Source: Planctomycetaceae bacterium (GTDB lineage: Bacteria; Planctomycetota; Planctomycetia; Planctomycetales; Planctomycetaceae). From it: a stretch of DNA of 53,784 bases. The stretch lies in assembly GCA_021732845.1 (NCBI GenBank), contig JAKFUF010000019.1, forward strand, positions 1 to 53,784, given 5' to 3'. A program made the translations under genes and the position numbers. Shown here piece after piece: positions 17,408 through 25,161 of the stretch. The notes below the pieces were generated by a model. That model was not told where the DNA came from. It searched no databases and saw only the letters and a list, made by a program, of their open reading frames with translations. Position 1 is the stretch's first letter; each line of letters starts with the position of its first letter.

Positions 17408-19129
17408 ATGGGCCAGCCGGGTGCCACGAACACGCTGACGTACCAGTTGCATGGCGCTCCGCACGAGTTCGCCCTGACGGGGGACTCTGTCCGCCTGGGG
17501 CGGGCGGAAGACAGCGAGCTGGTTTTGCCGGCGGAAACTCAGGGCGTTTCCCGCCGGCATGCGACGCTGGTGTGGGAGGGCGGGAAGTGGGTCGTTGTCG
17601 ACAACAACAGTACCAACGGCACGTTCCTCAATGGCCGGCGAATTACCAGGGAACCCCTGACGAACGGCGATCTGCTCGAAGTCGGCGTGATCCGCTTTAC
17701 CTACCATGACCTGCGGCCGCCCTCCATTGAAGAGGATGTGCAGATCACCGATTCCGGCTCGGCCAAGGGCTCCATCTTCATGGAGCCCGCGGAAATGGAA
17801 CGCCTGCTGGGAGGCCTGGTGGACAGCCTGCCCGGAGCCGGTGCCGTCTGCTACGGCGAGGTGCAGTTTCAGCGGGCACGGGAGGTTGAGTTTCGCGGCG
17901 ATCAGACGACTCCCCAAGACCGCGATGGCCGGATCGGCCTCAACATGTTCACGCAGGTTGGCAAGGCCCTGCTGTCGACGGCCGACTTGAATACCATGTT
18001 CGAGCGCATCCTGGAGCTGGCGCTCAAGAACGTGCCCGCCCAGCGGGGCGTGATCTGCCTGTTTGATGAAGCCACGGGGCGGGTGAAGCCGAGCTGCTTT
18101 CGCTCGTCCTCGGGCGAGAGCCGCAAAATGCGGATCAGCCGGACGGTCATCAATGCCACGCTGCAGATGCGGCGGGCGCTGCTGGTGGCGGATGCTGGCG
18201 TCGACTCGAGGTTCGCCGAGGCGGCCAGTTTTAAGGCGCTCGCCATCCAGTCGGCCATGTGCGTGCCGCTCATTTGCAGCGGCAAGATCCTCGGCTTGAT
18301 CTACGTCGATACCGCCAACCGGCTCAAGCCGTTTGACGATGTGCATCTGGAGGTGCTGACCGGTCTGGCCATGTTCTCCGCCGTGGCTCTCGAACAGGCC
18401 CGGCTGCGTGACGAAGTCGCGCGGGAGCAGAAAATCCGCGCCAAGCTGTCGCGGTACCACTCCCCAGCGGTTGTCGATCAGATCTGTTCGTTTGCGACGG
18501 GCGGAGCCGCGGCGGGCGAAATGCTCGCCGAAGAGCGCAACGTGACGGTCGTGTTTTCGGATCTTTCCGGCTTCACCGCCGCCTCGGAAAAGCTCGCTCC
18601 GCCGGATGTCGTCAAGATGCTGAACCGTCTGTTCACGCGGCTGGCAGCGGCTGTGTTCAGCTACGGGGGCACGCTCGACAAGTTCATGGGCGACGGGATG
18701 CTGGCGTTCTTCGGGGCTCCCCTGCATTATCCCGACCATCAGGAGCGGGCGGTGCGCGCGGCGTTGATGATGCAGCAGTCCGTCGCGGAACTGAATGCCG
18801 ACGTTCCGCCGGAGCAGAAGATTCTGGTGCGGATCGGCATCAACTCGGGACCGGCCGTCGTGGGCGAAATGGGCAGCGCCGACCGCCACGACTACACCGT
18901 GATTGGCGACACCGTCAACCTCGCCAGCCGGCTGGAATCGTCCGTGGCCAAGCCTGGCCAGATCGTGCTCGGCCCGTTGATGGGCGAGCCCCTGGCCCAC
19001 CTGTTCCATCTGGTCAAACTCTCGGCGGTCAAGGTGAAGGGCAAGGAACTCCCCGTCGAACCGTGGCTCGTGATGGGTGCCCGCGATGAAAACCGCACCG
19101 CCTCGTCGACTTCGCTTCCGAAACCGTAG
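17408..19129 (+). CDS. FHA-GAF-class III adenylate/guanylate cyclase
   Basis: 573 residues. FHA domain at about 10-100 (VRLGRAEDSELVL, SRRHATL, NSTNGTFLNG: the phosphothreonine-binding Arg, Ser and Asn are present). GAF domain at about 190-345. Class III cyclase domain at about 365-550: VVFSDLSGFTAASE and DKFMGDGMLAFFG give the two metal Asp, and YTVIGDTVNLASRLES gives the transition-state Asn/Arg. Active synthesis of cAMP is expected; the Lys/Asp pair cannot fully exclude cGMP. A TTG sits directly before the ATG; I chose the ATG at 17408. FHA suggests docking to a protein phosphorylated by a Ser/Thr kinase, and GAF suggests a small ligand input. The gene stands alone, divergent from the PAS kinase operon. 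Confidence 0.93.
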   Translation: MGQPGATNTLTYQLHGAPHEFALTGDSVRLGRAEDSELVLPAETQGVSRRHATLVWEGGKWVVVDNNSTNGTFLNGRRITREPLTNGDLLEVGVIRFTYHDLRPPSIEEDVQITDSGSAKGSIFMEPAEMERLLGGLVDSLPGAGAVCYGEVQFQRAREVEFRGDQTTPQDRDGRIGLNMFTQVGKALLSTADLNTMFERILELALKNVPAQRGVICLFDEATGRVKPSCFRSSSGESRKMRISRTVINATLQMRRALLVADAGVDSRFAEAASFKALAIQSAMCVPLICSGKILGLIYVDTANRLKPFDDVHLEVLTGLAMFSAVALEQARLRDEVAREQKIRAKLSRYHSPAVVDQICSFATGGAAAGEMLAEERNVTVVFSDLSGFTAASEKLAPPDVVKMLNRLFTRLAAAVFSYGGTLDKFMGDGMLAFFGAPLHYPDHQERAVRAALMMQQSVAELNADVPPEQKILVRIGINSGPAVVGEMGSADRHDYTVIGDTVNLASRLESSVAKPGQIVLGPLMGEPLAHLFHLVKLSAVKVKGKELPVEPWLVMGARDENRTASSTSLPKP

Positions 19130-19270
19130 GGGGGCGACGGCGGCATTGAGTTTTGGCCAATGACTCAATGCCCAAATCCCAATGACCAATGGGTTCCCGC
19201 GTCATGTGCGACGCGCTGCTTGGAGAGTAAGGATCGCAGCAACAATCACCGTGACATTTGTCTCCCTATC

Positions 19271-19316
19271 CCGCAGCGAACGCCATCAGGGACAACGAAT
19301 GCATTTGTTGGTGAAG
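19271..19316 (+). repeat. dispersed repeat E, copy 1
   Basis: GCAGCGAACGCCATCAGG followed by ACAACGAAT matches, in reverse orientation and with a few changes, 32352-32398. Both are intergenic. Confidence 0.6.
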
Positions 19317-19399
19317 TCGACAGGCCTGGCCAGACCGTGCGGAAGTCGTACGGTCTTAAATTCACCACGAATTTTCACGAATTTCACGAATCAACCGGC

Positions 19400-19542
19400 A
19401 TGGCTTCCCGGGCGATGGAATCCTGCTCGTTGCCATTCGTGACATTCGTCTTATTCGTGAAAATTCGTGGTTCCCCCTTCGCGTTGCCTAAAACCGGCCT
19501 TCGGTCAGTATCTTGAAGCGTACTTTTATTCTTTGTTCGGTC
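19400..19542 (+). repeat. dispersed intergenic repeat B, copy 2
   Basis: Collinear with 1376-1500: GGGCGATGGAATCC, ATTCGTGAAAATTCGTGG, AACCGGCCTTCGGTCAG and a TTTTATTCTTTGTTCGGTC end. In this copy an upstream CACGAATTTTCACGAAT (about 19366) can pair with ATTCGTGAAAATTCGTG, so the RNA or single strand could form a long hairpin. Confidence 0.7.
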
Positions 19543-19559
19543 CTAAGAATCCAAGGTTG

Positions 19560-19854
19560 AGGTGTCCGACAAAAGCCAATTTCAAATCTCAAATTTCACA
19601 GTCTGTTCAGCCACACCGAACTGTCGACTGAGCTCAATGGTGCGAACGTAACTCTTGCCCCACAGTGTGGATGTCGCGAAAAAGTATTTTACAGTCTGTG
19701 CGACCACATCGAACGATCGGCCACGCCTCCACAGCGAAGTACGTAACTCTCGCCCGGAAGGCCAGATGTCGCGAAAAAGTATTTTACTGTGAAATTTGAA
19801 ATCTGAAATTTGAAATTGCGTTGAAACCAACAAATGGACTTTTGTCGGACACGT
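19560..19854. mobile_element. MITE-like non-autonomous element with TIRs and 8-bp direct repeats
   Basis: Terminal inverted repeats of 16 bases, AGGTGTCCGACAAAAG at 19560-19575 and CTTTTGTCGGACACGT at 19839-19854, differ at one base. Each is immediately flanked by the direct repeat CAAGGTTG (19552-19559 and 19855-19862), as expected for a target-site duplication. The 295-base body has no transposase and contains repeat family C. It lies about 130 bases before sppA. Confidence 0.75.
19579..19817. repeat. palindromic repeat family C, copy 1 (two units)
   Basis: The stretch is bounded by AAATTTCACAGT and its inverse ACTGTGAAATTTG, with extra AT-rich TTTGAAATCTGAAATTTGAA arms. Inside are two diverged tandem units, each ending in a 'GTAACTC..GCC ... 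ATGTCGCGAAAAAGTATTTTAC' block. A single-unit relative is at 21108-21253. Confidence 0.75.
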
Positions 19855-19982
19855 CAAGGTTGCAAAACTGGCGCGTTGGCATCCATTTCGGGAGTCGTTA
19901 ATCTCGACCATGCAGTCGCCAGTGCGTGTTCGCCCCGCGAATTCACCCGGCTGCTTTCTAAGTTTGAACGGAGTCTTACCGG

Positions 19983-21056
19983 ATGTCAGTCCCGCCATCA
20001 TCCCCCGCACCTTCATCGACTGCGAAGCCGGCCTCCGTGAAGGATGTTGAAGCCGAAGCGCGGCAGCCGATCGTGATTCAGCTTGCCGACACCAGCGTGC
20101 TCAGCCGCCTGCGGCTGTGGCTGCTGTACACGGTGCTGGGGATCTCGCTGATTGCCAACCTGGGGATGTACACCTCTTGGAAAGAGTACTTTGCCGGTGA
20201 AGAGGGACCGGCCGAGGTCTACTACCAGGGCGAAAAGATCTCTGCCGACAAGATCGCGGTGATTGAAGTCAGCGGCACTATCATGCCGCCCTACACCGCC
20301 CACACGCTGCAGGACATCAAGAAGGCGAAGGAGGACAGCGCGGTCAAGGGGGTGTTGCTGGTGGTGAACAGCCCCGGTGGCTTCGTCGGCGACAGCCACC
20401 AGATTTATCACAAACTCAAGGAACTCCGGGAGCAGACCAAGAAGCCAGTGTACGTGGCGATGCTCAACATGGCCGCCTCCGGCGGTTACTACATCTCGAT
20501 GGGAATTGGACCCGACGGCAAGATCTTTGCCGAGCCAACGACTTGGACTGGCTCCATCGGGGTCATCATTCCCCACTACGAAGTGCAGGGTTTGGCGGAA
20601 AAGGTGGGTGTCAAGGCGACGCCGATCACCACCGGCAAGTTCAAAGATTCGCTCAGCCCGTTCAAGGAGATCAGCCCCGACGACAAGGCGCTGTGGGACA
20701 ACATCATCGGCCAGTCGTTTGAACAGTTTCTCGCGGTCATCGACGAAGGCCGCGGCAACCTCACGCTGGAACAGATCCGGCCGCTGGCCACCGGCGAGGT
20801 GTTTACCGCGCGCGATGCCCAGGCGAAGGGGCTGATTGATGAGATCGGCTATGAGGAGGACGCGTTGGCGGCGCTCAAGAAGAAGCTCGGCCTGGAAAAG
20901 GTCCGCGTGGTGAAGTACCGGCACGCCACCAGCTACATCGACCTGCTGGGCTCCGTGAAGGCCAACGATCCGCGGGAACAGTTCAACGCCCTGCTGGAAG
21001 CCACGGTGCCGCGGGCGATGTTCTTCTGCTCGTGGGGAGCACCGTTTTCACGGTAG
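19983..21056 (+). CDS. sppA: signal peptide peptidase SppA-type serine protease
   Basis: 357 residues. A signal-anchor helix (about 43-65) follows a Pro/Ser-rich cytoplasmic tail; the protease domain lies outside. The Ser-Lys dyad of the S49 family is present: S166 in NMAASGGYYISMG and K219 in PITTGKFKDSLSPF. The substrate-channel strand is VKGVLLVVNSPGG. The length matches the single-domain (short) SppA, which works as an oligomer and degrades cleaved signal peptides. GGAG about 11 bases upstream supports the start at 19983. The gene is monocistronic with repeat-laden spacers on both sides (the MITE-like element upstream, repeat C downstream). Confusion with SohB or phage Clp-like proteins is unlikely given the dyad. 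Confidence 0.93.
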   Translation: MSVPPSSPAPSSTAKPASVKDVEAEARQPIVIQLADTSVLSRLRLWLLYTVLGISLIANLGMYTSWKEYFAGEEGPAEVYYQGEKISADKIAVIEVSGTIMPPYTAHTLQDIKKAKEDSAVKGVLLVVNSPGGFVGDSHQIYHKLKELREQTKKPVYVAMLNMAASGGYYISMGIGPDGKIFAEPTTWTGSIGVIIPHYEVQGLAEKVGVKATPITTGKFKDSLSPFKEISPDDKALWDNIIGQSFEQFLAVIDEGRGNLTLEQIRPLATGEVFTARDAQAKGLIDEIGYEEDALAALKKKLGLEKVRVVKYRHATSYIDLLGSVKANDPREQFNALLEATVPRAMFFCSWGAPFSR

Positions 21057-21107
21057 AGACTGTCGTGCCCTTGCGGAAAAATGGCATCCGGAATGTTAAT
21101 CGAAATA

Positions 21108-21253
21108 ATTTCAAATTTCAAATTTCACAGTCTGTGGTAGACGCATCGAACGGTAGGCACCATAGGACGTAACGCTTGCCAACGGTTGCCCCACAGATCG
21201 AATTTCGCAAAAAGGCATTTTACTGTGAAATTTGGAATCTGAAATTTGAAATT
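21108..21253. repeat. palindromic repeat family C, copy 2 (one unit)
   Basis: The same AATTTCACAGTCTGT ... ATTTTACTGTGAAATTTG boundaries and internal block as at 19579-19817, but one unit and without the outer 16-base terminal repeats. It fills the spacer between the convergent sppA and mutM genes and could serve as a bidirectional stem-loop. Confidence 0.75.
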
Positions 21254-21276
21254 CCTCAACCCCCGAGCGTTTTCCC

Positions 21277-22146
21277 TCACCCCTGGGGTGCCTTCTGGCA
21301 TTTCACGCAAAAGAATGTCGACCGCTGTGCCTGCACGATCCGCTGAATGGTTTGTCCACCGCAGGTGAAGCATTCGCGGCCCGCGCGGTCATAGACCTTG
21401 TGGGCGTTCTGATACGAACCGGACTCATTCAGGGCGTTGCGGTAGGTGCCATCGGACAGTGTTGAGCCCTCGTACCGGATCGCTTCTTCCAGCACCGCCA
21501 GCACGGCATTGGCCATGCGGGTGCGCTCGCGGGTTGTCAGGCTCGATGCCTTGCGTTCAGGGTGGATCCGGCTCAGGTGCAGGATCTCGCTGGCATACAG
21601 GTTGCCGATGCCGCCCACCTGCTTTTGATCCAGCAAAACCACCTTGATCGCCCGGTCAGTTGAGGTGCACACTCGCTTCCAATCGGCCAGGGTCATTTCC
21701 AACGCATCCGGGCCGATGCGGTCGGCGGAAAGAGCCTCGGCGAGCTGTTCGGGGCTGTACAGCCGCACGGTGCCCAAGCCACGCTGATCCCAAAACCAGA
21801 TGGAGTTTCCCGCTGCATCCGTGCTGTCACCAGGGGCTGGTGCAAACCGCCATTCCAGCCGCAGATGAGTGGTGTTGGGCGGATTTTCCAGCAACATCAG
21901 CCCCGTCATCCGGGGCTCGATCACGAACGCCGAACCACTGTCCAACTCCATGACAATCCGCTTTGCCCGGCGGCGAACGGCGATCACGGTGCGGCCGGTC
22001 ACGGTCCGCTGAATCACTTTGATTGCCGGATCGAGAGTGATCGGCCGGCAGGCGCACGGACAGGCCACGACTTCGCGCAGGACAAGGCCTTCCACAAACG
22101 GACGGATTCCCCGCACCATCGTTTCAACTTCAGGGAGTTCCGGCAT
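21277..22146 (-). CDS. mutM: formamidopyrimidine-DNA glycosylase
   Basis: 289 residues; removes 8-oxoguanine and ring-opened purines from DNA. The mature N-terminus PELPEVETMVRGI gives the catalytic Pro2 and Glu3. The lesion-proximal Lys is in RRRAKRIVMEL. The helix-two-turn-helix region holds QKQVGGIGNLYASEIL. The C-terminal zinc finger has four Cys (CFTCGG ... FFCVKCQ). Length and order are normal for the Fpg family; endonuclease VIII (Nei) would begin PEGPE. It is the last gene of a likely operon with DinB-like and Rdx-like genes (27 bases after the latter), suggesting a shared oxidative or genotoxic stress theme. Confidence 0.96.
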   Translation of the reverse strand: MPELPEVETMVRGIRPFVEGLVLREVVACPCACRPITLDPAIKVIQRTVTGRTVIAVRRRAKRIVMELDSGSAFVIEPRMTGLMLLENPPNTTHLRLEWRFAPAPGDSTDAAGNSIWFWDQRGLGTVRLYSPEQLAEALSADRIGPDALEMTLADWKRVCTSTDRAIKVVLLDQKQVGGIGNLYASEILHLSRIHPERKASSLTTRERTRMANAVLAVLEEAIRYEGSTLSDGTYRNALNESGSYQNAHKVYDRAGRECFTCGGQTIQRIVQAQRSTFFCVKCQKAPQG

Positions 22147-22173
22147 GGCTCGTGGCTCGTTTTTGCTTCGGAA

Positions 22174-22440
22174 TCACGCAAGGCGAGCCAGAAGCGGTCG
22201 CAGACGCTCGACGATTTCTTCCGGACGGGGTGTGGCTCCGAAGCCCAGGCGGCCGATCAGGCCGCGGTGCTTCCAGCGGTTAAAGATTTCACATCCCTGG
22301 TATTGGACCAGGAAGGTGCCCCAAAACCCCTTCCTCAGCTCACACTTCAGCCCGAACTGCTCCTCCAGGGCGGCGGCAATCGCCTCCGCGGGCTCCTGGA
22401 GGTGGCACAGTTCGCAGTACCAGATCGTCACATCCATCAT
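22174..22440 (-). CDS. Rdx/SelW-like thioredoxin-fold protein
   Basis: 88 residues. It starts with a strand and a CxxC redox motif, VTIWYCELCHLQEPA (C8, C11 by the ATG at 22440), then a helix, then the GTFLVQYQGCEIFNR strand-loop and a GFGATPRPEEIVERL helix typical of the Rdx (SelW/SelT/SelH-like) family. Here the second active-site residue is Cys, not selenocysteine. ATG at 22440 overlaps the TGA of the DinB-like gene (ATGA), so translation is coupled; a second ATG follows at once at 22437. It lies between DinB-like and mutM genes. A redox role is inferred from the fold; no bacterial substrate is established to my knowledge. Confidence 0.8.
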   Translation of the reverse strand: MMDVTIWYCELCHLQEPAEAIAAALEEQFGLKCELRKGFWGTFLVQYQGCEIFNRWKHRGLIGRLGFGATPRPEEIVERLRPLLARLA

Positions 22441-22931
22441 GCGGGGTGCGCTGCCTTGTACAGGTTGAGGGTGATGTGGGCCTGACCCTGGTGATGGGCC
22501 TCGTGCCACGCCAGAATCTGCAGGGCCTTGCCGATCGAGAGGCCACGCTCCTTGAGCGCGGCAGGAATTATGGCGAGATCAGCATCGGAAAAGGAACTCA
22601 TTGTCGCCCGCAGATGACTGCGACCGTTTTCGAGCACATCCCGAATCAGCCCCGCTTCCGGGATGTTGTCATCGGGCGTGCTTCCGCCACGAAAGCGTGG
22701 CACCAAGTCGGCATAGCCTGGCGTCGTGCCGAGGAACCGCTCGGTGGCGAACAGTTCTTCTGTCACACCGATGTGCATCAATTGCCATCCGATGTGGGCG
22801 CGGCCCGGACCCGGCCGCCAGCCGAGAACCGCCTGCGGATTGGGCATCGCTTCGATCGCCTTCAGGGTGCCCAGCGTGCGTTCGCGGTTCAGGTCCCAGA
22901 GCGCGAGGGTGATGTCGATCGTGCTGGACAT
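22437..22931 (-). CDS. DinB-family metal-binding protein
   Basis: 164 residues, all-helical. The three-His metal site of the DinB/YfiT fold is visible: H in IGWQLMHIGVTEELF, and two in LAWHEAHHQGQAHITL near the C-terminus. The start at 22931 is set by MSSTIDITLALWDLNRERTL; the open frame upstream passes through AT-rich repeats. The gene heads the run DinB-Rdx-mutM. Many DinB-fold proteins are thiol-dependent transferases (for example mycothiol- or bacillithiol-using), so a thiol link with the Rdx-like neighbour is a reasonable guess; the substrate is unknown. Confidence 0.85.
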   Translation of the reverse strand: MSSTIDITLALWDLNRERTLGTLKAIEAMPNPQAVLGWRPGPGRAHIGWQLMHIGVTEELFATERFLGTTPGYADLVPRFRGGSTPDDNIPEAGLIRDVLENGRSHLRATMSSFSDADLAIIPAALKERGLSIGKALQILAWHEAHHQGQAHITLNLYKAAHPA

Positions 22932-22933
22932 GG

Positions 22934-22972
22934 GGGATTTTCGATTTTCGATTGAAGATTTTCGATTTGATT
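22934..22972. repeat. short AT-rich direct repeat (GATTTTCGATT family)
   Basis: GATTTTCGATT and its variants occur three times in about 40 bases directly before the DinB-like start. Such tandem words are common in planctomycete spacers as I recall; here they may overlap the leader of the operon. Confidence 0.5.
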
Positions 22973-23004
22973 CGTTGGGATCGTGTACTAATTGGATTGA
23001 GGTC

Positions 23005-23571
23005 TTACTCGGCGGGCTTGGCTTTTTCCAGCTTCTCGATCTTGCCCCACATGTGTCCGCCGTGGTCGTCGTGCTGCCATGTGCCGGCATAGCGGTCGCC
23101 GTGGAACAGGAGCCGGCAGGAGAAGGTGCCCAGGCCCGGAATCGTCACCTTGTCCATCGTCAGCACGGGGGTGTCGCCGGACCAGATCACGCGCAACGGC
23201 AGGGGCAGCGGCAGTTCCCGCTTGCCGTACTTGATTCCGGAAAACAGCCACACGTCGCCATTCAGCTTGGTGACCGTCTTGATCTCGTAGCGGTCGAGAT
23301 TCGGGTCCTTGTCGCTGCCGTCCACGGTGAATTTGCCAACGAGCGCCACGCCGCTCAGGCTTTCCGAAAACAGCTTCTCCAATTCCGCGGAGTCCATCTT
23401 TTCAGTCTTTTCGCCGTCCTTTGAGTCCTCTTTCTTGCTCTCGTCTGGCTTCACTTCCTTCTTCTCACCCGCCTTCTTTTCGGCCTTCTCTTTGGGCGCA
23501 TCCTCCGCCCAGACGGGGGTGAGGACAAGCAGAGCGATGCAAAACAGCGACCAGCGGCCGAGTGCGGTCAT
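23005..23571 (-). CDS. secreted protein of unknown function
   Basis: 188 residues. A signal peptide (MTALGRWSLFCIALLVLTPVWA) is followed by a strongly charged, Lys/Glu-rich linker (about 24-60), then a compact domain with YEIKTVTKLNGDVWLFSGIKYG, VLTMDKVTIPGLGTFSCRLLFHGDRYAGTW and a final GGHMWGKIEK. The domain looks like a beta-rich fold seen in other planctomycete exported proteins, but I cannot name it. The start at 23571 is chosen for the signal peptide. It lies 73 bases upstream of the DinB-like operon on the same strand and may be a separate unit. Confidence 0.75.
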   Translation of the reverse strand: MTALGRWSLFCIALLVLTPVWAEDAPKEKAEKKAGEKKEVKPDESKKEDSKDGEKTEKMDSAELEKLFSESLSGVALVGKFTVDGSDKDPNLDRYEIKTVTKLNGDVWLFSGIKYGKRELPLPLPLRVIWSGDTPVLTMDKVTIPGLGTFSCRLLFHGDRYAGTWQHDDHGGHMWGKIEKLEKAKPAE

Positions 23572-23748
23572 GTTGAACTCCTGTTGTTCTGCTGGATGAT
23601 GTTTACGGGCAGCCAAGCAATGCACCCATCGCTCGCCAGCGGCCGATCATTCTCAAAACCAGATTACTTAACGAAATTCGTTCTCGCCAGCGATGTTCGG
23701 CATTGGAAGGATCGAAGCCGCGATTCTGATGTTCATGGCATCGGGAGT

Positions 23749-25143
23749 TCAGGTCAGAATATCCTGCACCACGTGCCCATGCACGTCCGTCAAGCGGTAG
23801 TCGCGGCCAGCGTGGCGGTAGGTGAGGCGGGTGTGGTCGAGGCCGAGCAGGTGGAGGATCGTGGCGTGAAAGTCGTGGACGTGGACGCCGTTCTCGGCCA
23901 CCGTGGCTCCCAGGTCATCCGTGGCTCCGTGGACCGTGCCGCCCTTCACGCCAGCCCCAGCGAGCCACGATGAGAAGCAGGCGCTGTGGTGGCCGCGGCC
24001 CTTGGCCCCGTCGACCCCGGGAGTGCGGCCGAATTCGGTGGTCCAGACGACGAGGGTGTCGTCCAGCATGCCGCGGGCCTTGAGGTCGCGGAGCAGGCCG
24101 GCCAGGGGCTGGTCGATCCGCTTGGCATGGCCGGCGTGTTCGGCCATGTCGCCATGCTGATCCCAATTGACGCGGCTGCTGCCGTCCACCAGTTCGATGA
24201 ACCGCACGCCGCATTCGGCCAATCGCCGGGCGACGAGACACTGCCAGCCAAAGCCCTCGCTCTGCCCGCGCTTCAGACCGTAAAGGGAAAGCGTGTCGTC
24301 GGACTCGCGGCCGACATCAAAGGCCTCCGGCGCGTCGGCCTGCATGTGGAAGGCGGTCTCGAAGCTTCTGATGCGGGCGGAGAGATCCGTGTCAGCGACC
24401 CGCGTGCTGAGATGCCGATTGTTCAGCACATCGGCCAGGCCAAGTTCAAGTTCCTGCAGGCCACGCTGTTTGGAGCGGCGTTCGAGATTGGCAATCGGCT
24501 CGGCACCACCTATCACACGTACGCCCTGATGATACGCGGGGAGAAAGTCATTGTTGAAGATCTGCGTACCGGCGTAGGGCATCTGCGGGGCGAGCGCGAT
24601 GAACGACGGCAGGTTGCTGTTGACCGTGCCCAGTCCATAGCTGACCCACGAACCGATGCTGGGCCGCGCGAAGAAGAACGAACCGGTGTGCATCCCCAGC
24701 GTGGCGTTGTAATGCTCGTTGTCGTTGCCGTTCAGCGAGCGAATGACGGCGATGTCGTCCATGCATTCCCGCAGGTGCGGGAACAGGTCGCTGACCAGGG
24801 TGCCGCAACGGCCGCCGGGTTTGAAGGCCCAGCCTGGTTTGAGCAGCACTCGTTGTTCGTTCGAGAGCCCGCCGCCGGAGCCGGTCTTCTTGCCGTCGGC
24901 CTTGAAGAGTTCCGGCTTGTGGTCAAACGTGTCCATGTGGGACACGCCGCCATTGGAGAACACGAAGATCACCCGGTTGGCGCGGGCCGGGGCATGCGGC
25001 GGGCGCGGTGCTAGGGGATCGGTTTGTGTCACGGCGGGAGTGCCGTCGGCCAGCAATTCCGACAGGATCCCCGGCATGAGCAGTGAGCCACCGGCGAGGG
25101 AGCGAAGAATGGCGCGGCGGTGTATTTGCGGGTGGGGATTCAT
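23749..25143 (-). CDS. DUF1501 protein (Tat-exported, sulfatase-fold-like)
   Basis: 464 residues. The N-terminus HRRAILRSLAGGSLLMPGIL looks like a twin-arginine signal. The body has the usual DUF1501 words: RVIFVFSNGGVSHMDTFDHKP, DDIAVIRSL, GSWVSYGLGT, GVRFIELVDG, DDTLVVWTTEFGRTPG, GRGHHSACFSSWLAGAGVKGG and HATILHLLGLDHTRLTY. These resemble the alkaline-phosphatase/sulfatase core, though the catalytic role is unproven. The gene follows the PSD1 gene by 18 bases; the two almost always travel together in planctomycetes. Function is unknown; links to polysaccharide breakdown have been suggested from context in other genomes. Confidence 0.93.
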   Translation of the reverse strand: MNPHPQIHRRAILRSLAGGSLLMPGILSELLADGTPAVTQTDPLAPRPPHAPARANRVIFVFSNGGVSHMDTFDHKPELFKADGKKTGSGGGLSNEQRVLLKPGWAFKPGGRCGTLVSDLFPHLRECMDDIAVIRSLNGNDNEHYNATLGMHTGSFFFARPSIGSWVSYGLGTVNSNLPSFIALAPQMPYAGTQIFNNDFLPAYHQGVRVIGGAEPIANLERRSKQRGLQELELGLADVLNNRHLSTRVADTDLSARIRSFETAFHMQADAPEAFDVGRESDDTLSLYGLKRGQSEGFGWQCLVARRLAECGVRFIELVDGSSRVNWDQHGDMAEHAGHAKRIDQPLAGLLRDLKARGMLDDTLVVWTTEFGRTPGVDGAKGRGHHSACFSSWLAGAGVKGGTVHGATDDLGATVAENGVHVHDFHATILHLLGLDHTRLTYRHAGRDYRLTDVHGHVVQDILT

Positions 25144-25161
25144 GGTTCAACCAGACGCGGA

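Larger units (their letters stand above)
19130..19982. other. long repeat-rich spacer
   Basis: 853 bases with no credible gene. It holds a CAATGACTCAATG/CCAATGACCAATGG cluster (about 19153-19190), a fragment shared with 32352-32398 (19271-19316), dispersed repeat B copy 2 (19400-19542) and a MITE-like element (19560-19854). Confidence 0.6.

Noticed and set aside
17378-19189. A 603-residue open frame antisense to the FHA-GAF-cyclase gene
   Set aside because: The plus-strand product has three intact domains; the antisense frame shows none and is rich in His/Arg/Gln.
19579-19817. Tandem AT-rich repeats considered as a CRISPR array
   Set aside because: Units are few, diverged and not of regular repeat-spacer length; no cas genes are present.
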